Part shown: in pieces, positions 35,791 to 44,700 of the stretch
Layout of the letters: every line of letters starts with the position of its first letter
How positions within the stretch are numbered: the first letter of the stretch is position 1
Assembly (NCBI GenBank): GCA_910579865.1
Contig: CAJTXA010000006.1
Span: forward strand, 96,811-160,810
DNA from: an uncultured Lachnospiraceae bacterium
GTDB taxonomy: Bacteria > Bacillota > Clostridia > Lachnospirales > Lachnospiraceae
Length of the DNA stretch: 64,000 bases
Direction: 5' to 3'
The notes under the pieces: generated by a model
Databases searched by the model: none
Told to the model about the DNA's origin: nothing
Seen by the model: the letters and a program-made list of their open reading frames with translations, nothing else
Position numbers and translations under genes: made by a program

Positions 35791-36591
35791 CTATTCTAAA
35801 AATAACTGTTCTGTTGGCACTGCAAGCAAATTTGGAATAATTGGCCGATCCAGCCAATGTGTACCAGAGTCAATAATACATTGGGCAAAAGATGGTCTTA
35901 CATACTTTAAACGCTCTATTACACAACCATCCTCTTCCACTTTAATATACAATCCTTCCATCTGAGTAGAAGCATCTGTTTCCATACATTGTCGCTCAAT
36001 ATCCAACCCATTTTGTCTGCAATATTCTCTCATATGTTCCATATGCTTTAAACTGATATAATTGGATTCTCCTAACAATTCTAGCAATTTTTCTTTTGAA
36101 GAAAATTTTCCTTGATAAAGTACAGGAACCGATACTACTGGCATTTGTTCTGTTAATTTCCTACGAGAAGGCGTATCCAAAAAACACCCATTTTCTCTGT
36201 CAAGAATATCAAATTCTAAAAAATAATGTGGCAATTTATCATAATAAACCGAATGTTTTGCATACATCCATTCCCCATACATAATATAACGGCTTCCTAG
36301 CACTTTAAAGAAACAATCACGATGCACATTTCCCCACTGTTTTAATAAATTAAAATGTCGCTCCCGATATCCGCCTGTCAAATAGTGTCCTCGACTTTGA
36401 AAAAGCAGATTTCCTTTTAAATCAAAAGAAATTGCTGCATTTGCTCCATCACATTTTTCTTCTACTGCTAGATTTCTTCCAGCTATCTCAGAAAACCGCA
36501 CCTGAGAAAGATCTTCATCTCCCGATTGTAAACGTGAACCCTCCAAATGAGGTGTTCTTGGATACTTTATTAACTCTATTTGTTCATACAT
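35791..36591 (-). CDS. RNA ligase (ATP-dependent, Rnl2-like)
   Basis: 266 residues. Nucleotidyltransferase motifs in order: I with nucleophile K46 (EEKCDGAN), III YGEW near 105-108, IIIa LEFDIL near 125, IV EGLYIK 212-217, V LKYVRP with K229. It joins RNA 3'-OH and 5'-phosphate ends through an adenylated lysine. I start at ATG 36591; the frame opens five codons earlier at GTG 36606, with AAGGG touching that codon. First gene of the repair operon with HD-Pnk and the DUF3298 protein. The RNA substrate (possibly cleaved tRNA) is not evident from sequence. Confidence 0.88.
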   Translation of the reverse strand: MYEQIELIKYPRTPHLEGSRLQSGDEDLSQVRFSEIAGRNLAVEEKCDGANAAISFDLKGNLLFQSRGHYLTGGYRERHFNLLKQWGNVHRDCFFKVLGSRYIMYGEWMYAKHSVYYDKLPHYFLEFDILDRENGCFLDTPSRRKLTEQMPVVSVPVLYQGKFSSKEKLLELLGESNYISLKHMEHMREYCRQNGLDIERQCMETDASTQMEGLYIKVEEDGCVIERLKYVRPSFAQCIIDSGTHWLDRPIIPNLLAVPTEQLFLE

Positions 36592-36750
36592 AATCTTCTC
36601 TACCACCCTTTTTCTCTTACTGCCTTATCTATATTTTAAATAATATTCTGTTTTTTTTATATCTTTTTCTTACTTTTTTTATTGTTTTAAGTGTAACATA
36701 AATATATATAAAAAGAAAGTTACTACGATTAACTTTTTTAATATAAAATA

Positions 36751-36781
36751 GATCAAAGTAGCCCTAAAAACTACTTTGATC
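36751..36781 (-). terminator. terminator after the ferritin-like gene
   Basis: GATCAAAGTAG (36751-36761) pairs with CTACTTTGATC (36771-36781), 11 bases, loop 9. It lies 22 bases past the stop at 36803. On the minus strand TATTTTATATT follows. Confidence 0.8.
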
Positions 36782-36802
36782 TTACTTTTTCAAATTTTTT
36801 AT

Positions 36803-37351
36803 TTATTCTTCTTTTAACAATGCTTGTAAAATTGTAATATGGTATTCTTCATCCATAATAATTCTTTCTAATACTGCATTTACCTCTTTATCATGAATCA
36901 TATTAATGTGTACACGATACTGATTAATTGCTCCCCGTTCTGCCTCAATATCAGCCTCTATCATTCTTTTTTCTTGTTCTGGAATTGTTAAAAATTCTGG
37001 CGTCCACATTCGATTTCTACCATTTCGATGTTTTGCTATAAAATCTACTCTTCCTCCTAATAAATCAATCAGTTGTCCTAACTTCTGTAAATGCATCATT
37101 TCTGCCATTGCAAGTCCTAAAATTGTTACAGACGTAGCACATTTTTCATATGACAAACGATTTTCATTATTAATATATTGCGTAATCGCTGACATCTCAG
37201 ATACTGCCCCACAATAATCAATACTAAGTAAATTTGCATAAGCCAAATTTTTTTCCGCTACCTGAATCGGTGGATAAGGCAAATCTACCATAATTGGTCT
37301 TGCTCCTGCAAAATTACAAGTATTACGTATCTGATTTTCTTTTTCCTCCAT
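36803..37351 (-). CDS. ferritin-like di-iron protein
   Basis: 182 residues, four-helix bundle. Candidate metal ligands: E52 and nearby residues (AVSEMSAITQY), E/H in AEMMHLQ, E in EAERGAINQY, and E-E-x-H in MDEEYHI. A region between helices (RVDFIAKHRNGRNRMWTP) is hydrophilic. It resembles the ferritin/rubrerythrin superfamily proteins common in Clostridia, possibly CotJC-like or an oxidative-stress protein. ATG 37351 has AGAGGA upstream; a TTG one codon earlier is unlikely. Monocistronic. Precise role unknown. Confidence 0.75.
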   Translation of the reverse strand: MEEKENQIRNTCNFAGARPIMVDLPYPPIQVAEKNLAYANLLSIDYCGAVSEMSAITQYINNENRLSYEKCATSVTILGLAMAEMMHLQKLGQLIDLLGGRVDFIAKHRNGRNRMWTPEFLTIPEQEKRMIEADIEAERGAINQYRVHINMIHDKEVNAVLERIIMDEEYHITILQALLKEE

Positions 37352-37466
37352 CAATAAATCCTCTTCTTATTCTTTCTTTCTATAAATCATATTTAGAACT
37401 CTTAAAATACATGTATTATTTTTTTAAAATTTCACTATCGATTATAAAATAGCCTTAATCATACCC

Positions 37467-38909
37467 TTATGATAAAATAAGAAAAGAAAATTTTGTATAA
37501 TCTTTTGCATTACTTTCACATTTTATTAAAATATTATGTCGATCTGCAATCTGTTTTGCTATTGGAAGTCCAAGTCCACTACCACCTTTATTTTGTTCTG
37601 AACGTTCCTTATAAAATCGTTCGAACAAAAAAGGAATATCCTCTGGCAGAATACCTCCGCCATAATCTAAAATAGAAATAACAAATTGATTTTCTTTCTC
37701 CTCCATCTTTACAACTACTTTATTATTAGCCAGAGAAAACTTTATTGCATTATCAAGAATAATTATAAACATTTGTCTTAATCTTCCATAATCTCCCAAA
37801 AAGCTAATGTTTCCAATATTATTTTCTAATTCAATTTTAACTTGCTTTTGTTCTGCTATTCTTTGCATAGAACGTATTGCTTCCTTTATAATATCTGTAA
37901 GGTTTATCTTAGTTTTATCGATTTGAAAATTTGTATTTTGAAGTCTAGAAAGTTCCAATAAATCATTAACTAAACGTTGAAGATGTGTTGTATCTAATAA
38001 CATCTGATGAAAATATTCTTTTATTTCATTTGGATCGGTAATCAGACCTTCTTCTAAAACCTCCAATGAACCTTTTATAATTGTAACTGGCGTTCGTAGC
38101 TCATGAGAAATATTTGAAATAAAATCTTGACGCATTTTATCTAACCTTTTTCGTTTTTCTTCTACTTCTGATAACTGTACAAATAATTCGTCAATATTAC
38201 AAGCAAGAAAACCAATTTCATCCTCTTGTTTTACCTTTGTACGAGCTGAATAATCGCCTTTTATTGCTTGTTCTGTTGCATATCCTATTTTTTCTAATGG
38301 ATTTATAAAATGACGAGCTAGTAAGATAGAAAGAACAAATGCAAAAAAAAGTGCTGCAAACATGCAAAATATCAATATCATCATACCATCACGTTGTGCA
38401 TATTGAATTCCATTAATTGGGCTATGTAAAAGAAGTGCTGCTATTATAGTTCCATCTATATTATAAACTGGTGCTCCTATTGTAATAGAAGGCACATCCA
38501 AAAGAATACTAAACTCTCGATTTGATACAAGATTTCCTTTAAATACCTCCTGAATTAAAGCTTCTGCTCCAACTGGTAAATCTTGATAAGATAAAGAATG
38601 TCCTCGATATCCCATTTGAATTGTCTTAGCTTTTTCATCTGCTAACCATACTTCGCTCATCGCAATCTCATCAATAAATCGCAAATAAGCACCATATCCT
38701 CCTGACATTCCATGTCCTCTATATTCTTTTTGCGAAAATTGAGAAAGTGTATTCGCAATTGAAATCGCTCGTTCTTTTAATTCTTCCTCTTTTATTTTTG
38801 CTGTATGTGAAGAAAATAACACCCAAAATAAAATACCTATCAAAATAGAAAATAACAATAATACAGCAGAAAAATATCCTATTAAACGATAGGTAATCCT
38901 ATGTTTCAT
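37467..38909 (-). CDS. sensor histidine kinase
   Basis: 480 residues. Two membrane helices (about 10-33 and 175-197) enclose a 140-residue extracellular sensor domain of the PhoR/CssS-like type. HAMP follows to about 250, then HisKA with H269 (ISNISHELRTPV) and an HATPase domain (N, G1 DYGGGI, G2 GGSGLGLPIAKQI). ATG 38909 overlaps the regulator gene by 11 bases. Signal unknown; the adjacent secreted DUF2680-like protein may be a target or a modulator. Confidence 0.93.
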   Translation of the reverse strand: MKHRITYRLIGYFSAVLLLFSILIGILFWVLFSSHTAKIKEEELKERAISIANTLSQFSQKEYRGHGMSGGYGAYLRFIDEIAMSEVWLADEKAKTIQMGYRGHSLSYQDLPVGAEALIQEVFKGNLVSNREFSILLDVPSITIGAPVYNIDGTIIAALLLHSPINGIQYAQRDGMMILIFCMFAALFFAFVLSILLARHFINPLEKIGYATEQAIKGDYSARTKVKQEDEIGFLACNIDELFVQLSEVEEKRKRLDKMRQDFISNISHELRTPVTIIKGSLEVLEEGLITDPNEIKEYFHQMLLDTTHLQRLVNDLLELSRLQNTNFQIDKTKINLTDIIKEAIRSMQRIAEQKQVKIELENNIGNISFLGDYGRLRQMFIIILDNAIKFSLANNKVVVKMEEKENQFVISILDYGGGILPEDIPFLFERFYKERSEQNKGGSGLGLPIAKQIADRHNILIKCESNAKDYTKFSFLILS

Positions 38910-39597
38910 AATACATTCCCTCAAACTTATAACCCATTCCCCAAATAGTTTTTATCTGCCAATTTGGATGAGGAACTTTATCTAATTTAGCACGTAATCT
39001 TTTTATATGACTATCAACTGTACGGTTGTCTCCAAAATAATCATATCCCCATAATGTATTTAATAAATGATCTCTAGAAAATATCTTTCCTTGATTACTT
39101 AACAATGTCCAAAGAATTTCTAGTTCTTTTCTGGTTAAAATTATCTTTTGATTTTCAATCATTACCTCTGCACTGTCCAAACAAACATTTAAATTATCAT
39201 AAGTAAGACAATTTTGTTCTGAATTTTTATTCAAACCATCTATTCGTCGCAAAATCGCACGTATTCTTGCCATTACTTCACTTCCTGAAAAAGGTTTTAC
39301 AATATAATCATCTGCACCAATATCCAATCCCATAATTCGTTCAAAATCTTCTCCACGTGCTGTTATCATAATAATTGGTACATTAGAAATCCTACGAATT
39401 TCCTTACATACTTCAAATCCATTTTTTTTCGGCATCATAACATCTAATAAAACAATAGTAAATTTATCCTGTTGAAATAATTCTAAAACATCTTCTCCGT
39501 TATATGCAATGATAGGATCAAATCCCTCCTTTTTTGCAAACTCGCTTAAAATTTTTGTTATTTGAACATTATCATCTGCAATCAAAATCTTATTCAT
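38899..39597 (-). CDS. OmpR-family response regulator
   Basis: 232 residues. Receiver domain with acidic pair D8-D9, phosphorylation site D52 (LLDVMMP) and K after PF; C-terminal winged helix (RKELEILWTLLSNQGKIFSR, then DSHIKRLRAKL). Start ATG 39597 with AGAGGTGATAG upstream; an in-frame GTG 9 bases earlier is rejected. First gene of the two-component operon. It diverges from the small secreted protein gene at 39755. Confidence 0.93.
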   Translation of the reverse strand: MNKILIADDNVQITKILSEFAKKEGFDPIIAYNGEDVLELFQQDKFTIVLLDVMMPKKNGFEVCKEIRRISNVPIIMITARGEDFERIMGLDIGADDYIVKPFSGSEVMARIRAILRRIDGLNKNSEQNCLTYDNLNVCLDSAEVMIENQKIILTRKELEILWTLLSNQGKIFSRDHLLNTLWGYDYFGDNRTVDSHIKRLRAKLDKVPHPNWQIKTIWGMGYKFEGMYYET

Positions 39598-39754
39598 TAC
39601 TATCACCTCTTTATTATTTATATAGCATAAAACTTTGTTTTTTTTGTGACTTTTCTTATTGATTTTATCATAAATTTAGTCAGATAAAAACACAATTTTG
39701 CCATAAATTGTATTTATAATATAAAATAAAATTAATACTTTAGGAGGTTTTAAA

Positions 39755-40180
39755 ATGAAAAATTTAAAACATAAAATCGCTCTTTTTGCAACAGTTTCTA
39801 TTTTTTGTATAAGCTCTACTACTTCTATCATGGCTACTGATTATCAAACTCCTGCTGATATGGTTGCTTCTCTTACGGGAAGAACTACAGAAGATGTTAT
39901 TCAGGAACGATTTGATACAGGAAAAACTTATGGAACCATTGCAGCAGAAGCTGGTAAATTAGAAGAATTTAAAAATGAATTTCTTAATATAAAAGAAAAT
40001 ATTCTTAATGAAAATGTGGCAAATGGTTTTCTGTCTCAAGAAGAAGCAGACTATATTCTTAATGAAATTCAAATACGCCAAACTATCTGTAATGGCACAG
40101 GATATGGAATCTCATGTGGTTTCGGAAACGGCTTTGGCGGAGGTCGAAGAACTAATTACAAACAACATAATAACAGATAG
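39755..40180 (+). CDS. small secreted DUF2680-like protein
   Basis: 141 residues. Signal peptide cleaved near SIMA-TDY, then a helical core with the pattern LTGRTTEDVIQER, GKTYGTIAAEAGKLEEFK and VANGFLSQEEADYILNEI that I know from DUF2680/YckD-type exported proteins, and a Gly-rich tail with three Cys before GFGNGFGGGRR. AGGAGG precedes the ATG, and TATAAT lies at 39715-39720. Such small helical proteins resemble CpxP in layout. Sitting opposite a two-component operon, it is a plausible target. Function unproven. Confidence 0.7.
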   Translation: MKNLKHKIALFATVSIFCISSTTSIMATDYQTPADMVASLTGRTTEDVIQERFDTGKTYGTIAAEAGKLEEFKNEFLNIKENILNENVANGFLSQEEADYILNEIQIRQTICNGTGYGISCGFGNGFGGGRRTNYKQHNNR

Positions 40181-40205
40181 CACTATCCTTATATTAAATA
40201 AAAAG

Positions 40206-40242
40206 AGTTGGATTGTAAAATTATTAATATTACAATCCAACT
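40206..40242. terminator. bidirectional terminator
   Basis: AGTTGGATTGTAA (40206-40218) pairs with TTACAATCCAACT (40230-40242), 13 bases. On the minus strand CTTTTTATTT follows, so it mainly ends gltD; on the plus strand it also closes the DUF2680-like gene. Confidence 0.85.
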
Positions 40243-40256
40243 GATAAACTCATACG

Positions 40257-41741
40257 TTAAAGATTCGTATACCCCATCAAACTCTGATCTACTTCTTTGG
40301 CTGCTTCACGCCCTTCTTGTATTGCCCACACAACAAGAGATTGCCCCCGATGCATGTCTCCTGTTACAAATACCTTTCCTACATTTGTTAGATATTTTCC
40401 TGCTTGTGTTTTTACATTTCCACGTCCATCTAACTCCACTCCAAAAGCTTTTGCTATATATTCCTGTGCTCCAAGAAATCCAGCTGCAATTAATACAATA
40501 TCTACTTCTATCTCATACTCGCTTCCATCAACAGGAACCATTGTCATTCGTCCTGTTTTCTCTTCCCTTTTTTCTTCTAACTTTACAAGTACTGCCTTTT
40601 TCAGACGCCCTTTTTCATCCAATTTAAATTCTTTTACTGTCGTTTGATAGACTCTAGGATCTTTTCCAAATAAAGTGATTGCTTCCTCTTGTCCATAATC
40701 GGTTTTAAGTACTTTTGCCCATTGTGGCCAAGGATTCTCTGCTGCTCGTACTATAGGAGGTTTTGGCATCATCTCCAACTGAATCACCTGTGCACATCCA
40801 TGTCGAATCGCAGTCCCTACACAATCATTTCCAGTATCTCCTCCACCAATTACTAATACTTTTTTCCCCTTTGCAGAAATATACTGACCATCTGCCAAAT
40901 TTGACCGAAGTAAGCTCTGTGTTGTAGATTTTAGAAAATCTACAGCAAAGAAAATCTCAGCTGCCTCTCTTCCAGGCACCTTAATATCTCTAGGTTTTGA
41001 AGCACCGCAGGCAAGTACAATGCAATCATATTCCTTTAAAATCTTACCTGCCTTCATATCTACTCCAATATTTACCCCAGTAATAAATTCAATTCCTTCC
41101 TCTTTCATTTGTTCTATTTTCCGGTTGATTACTTGTTTTTCCAACTTCATATTTGGAATTCCATACATCAAAAGTCCACCAACTCGATCTTCTCTCTCAA
41201 AAACAGTTACAAAATGACCTCTTTGATTTAACTGATCTGCACAGGCAAGTCCAGCAGGTCCAGAGCCAATCACAGCAACTTTTTTTCCTGTACGTACTAC
41301 TGGAATTTCTGCTTTTGCAAATCCCTTTTGATATGCATATTCAATAATCGTTCTTTCATTTTCCTTTGTAGCAACTGGCTCTCCATTTATATTACAAGTA
41401 CATGCTCCTTCACAAAGCGCTGGGCAAACCCGACTTGTAAACTCTGGAAAATTATTTGTCTTTTTCAAGCGCTGATATGCCTGCTCATAATTTCCAGTAT
41501 ATAATAAATCATTCCACTCTGGTATTAAATTATGAAGAGGACAACCAGATGTCATCCCACCAATTAACATTCCAGACTGACAAAATGGAACTCCACAATC
41601 CATACAGCGAGCCCCCTGTAATTGTTGTTTTTCCTTTGGCAAAGGAATATGAAATTCATGAAAATGTAATACCCTTTCTTTAGGAGAAACTGCTTTGCTG
41701 GTTTCTCTCTGATATTCTAAAAATCCTGTTGGTTTCCCCAT
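40257..41741 (-). CDS. gltD: glutamate synthase small subunit (NADPH-type)
   Basis: 494 residues. N-terminal domain with Cys clusters for 4Fe-4S centres (ARCMDCGVPFCQ and CPALCEGACTCN), an FAD-binding site (VAVIGSGPAGLACADQL) and a NAD(P)H site (VLVIGGGDTGNDC). It passes electrons from NADPH to the large subunit. Encoded 13 bases after gltB, the normal order, and closed by the hairpin at 40206-40242. Nitrogen assimilation from glutamine and 2-oxoglutarate. Confidence 0.97.
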   Translation of the reverse strand: MGKPTGFLEYQRETSKAVSPKERVLHFHEFHIPLPKEKQQLQGARCMDCGVPFCQSGMLIGGMTSGCPLHNLIPEWNDLLYTGNYEQAYQRLKKTNNFPEFTSRVCPALCEGACTCNINGEPVATKENERTIIEYAYQKGFAKAEIPVVRTGKKVAVIGSGPAGLACADQLNQRGHFVTVFEREDRVGGLLMYGIPNMKLEKQVINRKIEQMKEEGIEFITGVNIGVDMKAGKILKEYDCIVLACGASKPRDIKVPGREAAEIFFAVDFLKSTTQSLLRSNLADGQYISAKGKKVLVIGGGDTGNDCVGTAIRHGCAQVIQLEMMPKPPIVRAAENPWPQWAKVLKTDYGQEEAITLFGKDPRVYQTTVKEFKLDEKGRLKKAVLVKLEEKREEKTGRMTMVPVDGSEYEIEVDIVLIAAGFLGAQEYIAKAFGVELDGRGNVKTQAGKYLTNVGKVFVTGDMHRGQSLVVWAIQEGREAAKEVDQSLMGYTNL

Positions 41742-41754
41742 AACCTAGTTCCTC

Positions 41755-44700
41755 CTACTCTCTTGTATTTGCATAAAATGCTTCAATCTGTGCCTGTTCA
41801 CTACTTAGTCCCTTTTCTTCCATCTGCACAATTGTATTCATCATACGTTTATAATCATGAGGCAATACTTTCTTAAATTTAGGCAAATATTCTCCAAAAT
41901 GAGTTAAGATTTCTTTTCCCTTTTCTGAATTGGTATATGCTACATGTTCTTCTATCATTTCTTTTAATTCCAATACATCATACTTTGAAGTTAATGTCTC
42001 TAAAGAAACCATCTCTTTATTTAGACGAGTATAAAAATCCTTTTGCTCATCCAAAACATAAGCAATTCCTCCACTCATACCAGCTGCAAAATTCTTTCCA
42101 GTCAGTCCAAGTACCACTACTCGTCCTCCTGTCATATACTCACAGCCATGATCACCAACCCCTTCTACCACAGCAGTTACACCAGAATTTCGTACGCAAA
42201 ACCGTTCTCCAGCAACTCCATTAATAAAAGCTTTTCCACTAGTAGCACCATACAATGCTACATTTCCAATAATAATATTTTCTTCCGCTTTAAATTTTAC
42301 ACCAGTAGGAGGATATACCACAAGCTTTCCGCCAGAAAGCCCTTTTCCAAAATAGTCATTGCTATCCCCAACCAATTCTAATGTCAATCCCTTTGGAATA
42401 AATGCTCCAAAACTTTGTCCTCCGCTTCCTTTACATTTTACTGTAAAAGTATCCTCTGAAAGTGTATCCTTAAACCGTCTTGTAATCTCAGAACCAAATA
42501 TTGTTCCAAATGCCCGATCTACATTGCTAACATCCAATTCCATACTTCGCTTTTGTCCACTTTCCAATGCGGATTTCATCTTTTTTAACAACACTCTTTC
42601 ATCTAACGTCTTTTCCAATTCAAAATGAAAAACATTCTTTTTCTGATAAGGTGCAATTTTCTCTTTGGCAAAAGGATTTTTTATTACTCTTGATAAATCA
42701 ATTAAATGTGCTCCTCTTCGTTTATCTAGTTGATTTACTTCCAATAAATCACTTCGTCCAACCAATTCGTCAATTGTACGTATTCCAAGTTTTGCCATAT
42801 ATTCCCTTAACTCTTGCGCAATAAACCGCATAAAATTTATAACATACTCTGGTTTTCCTCGAAACCGTTTTCGAAGCTCTGGATTCTGTGTAGCAATCCC
42901 AACTGGACAAGTATCTAAGTTACATACTCGCATCATCACACAGCCCATTGTTACTAAAGGAGCTGTAGCAAAACCAAATTCTTCTGCGCCAAGCATCGCT
43001 GCAATTAGCACATCTCGCCCTGTCATCAGTTTTCCATCTGTTTCCAAAATTACCTTATCCCGTAAACCATTTAAAATCAAAGTCTGATGTGTTTCTGCCA
43101 GTCCAAGTTCCCATGGAAGCCCTGCATTATAAATTGAATTTCTAGGAGCAGCTCCTGTTCCTCCATCATAGCCAGAAACCAAAATCACTTGTGCACCTGC
43201 CTTAGCGACTCCTGCCGCTACAGTACCTACTCCTGCTTCTGAAACAAGCTTTACTGAAATTCGAGCATGTGTATTTGCATTTTTACAATCATAAATCAAC
43301 TGTGCTAAATCTTCAATTGAGTAAATATCATGATGTGGTGGCGGAGAAATCAAGCCTACTCCTGGCGTTGAATGACGTGTTTTTGCTACCCACGGATAGA
43401 CTTTTTTTGCTGGAAGCTGTCCACCTTCTCCAGGTTTTGCTCCTTGCGCCATCTTAATCTGAATTTCTTCTGCACTGACTAGATAGCGGGAAGTTACTCC
43501 AAAACGTCCAGATGCCACTTGCTTAATTGCAGAACAACGATTATTTTCTGCTGTATTTCCTTCCAATCGTTCCAGACTTTCTCCGCCTTCTCCACTGTTT
43601 GATTTTCCCTGAAGACGATTCATCGCAATTGCTAATGTTTCATGTGCTTCCTGTGAAATGGAGCCATAGGACATTGCTCCTGTTTTAAACCGTTTTACAA
43701 TTGAATCTACACTTTCTACTTCCTCAATTGGAACTCCTTTTGATGGATAACGGAAACACAAAAGACTTCGTAACGTTCCCGCTTTCATCTCTTCTGTCAA
43801 TGCCTGTGTATACTGTTTAAAAATCTCATAATTTCCTGTCTGTGTTGCCTGTTGTAATAAATGAATTGTAAGCGGATTATATAAATGTTCTTCCTTATTT
43901 GCCCGAAGTTTATGACTTCCTACGCTTTCTAGTGTTGTATCCACATGAAGACCAAGCGGATCAAAAGCCGCAGAATGAAGTGCATCTACATCGGCTGCTA
44001 TCTCTTTTAATCCAATCCCTTCTATTCGGCTCACTGTTCCAGTAAAATATTTTTGAATTACATCAGAAGAAATTCCTATTGCTTCAAAGATCTGAGATCC
44101 TTGATAAGACTGAATTGTAGAAATTCCCATCTTTGAAGCAATCTTTACAATTCCATGTAAAACCGCACTGTTATAATCATTTACTGCTGCATAATAATCT
44201 TTATCCAACATCTGCGTTTCAATCAAATATTGAATTGATTCCTGCGCTAAATAAGGATTAATTGCACAAGCACCATATCCAAGTAATGTGGCAAAATGAT
44301 GAACTTCTCTAGGCTCTCCGCTTTCCAAAATAATTGCAATGCTTGTTCTCTTTTTTGTTCGAACCAAATATTGATGCACAGCAGACACCGCTAAAAGAGA
44401 AGGAATTGGTACATGATTCTCGTCTACCCCTCGGTCAGAAAGAATCATTATATTCACTCCATCCCGATGTGCTCGATCCACTTCTAAATAAACATGATCA
44501 ATTGCCCGTTCTAATGAAGTATTTTTATAATAAACAATTGGTATCTCTTCTACCTTAAATCCTTCTACTTTCATATTTTTAATTTTCATCAGATCGGTAT
44601 TTGTAAGGATTGGATTTTCTACCTTTAATATTTTACAATTTTCTGCTTTTTCTTCTAAAAGATTCCCTTCCTGCCCAATATAAACCGAAGTAGAAGTCAC

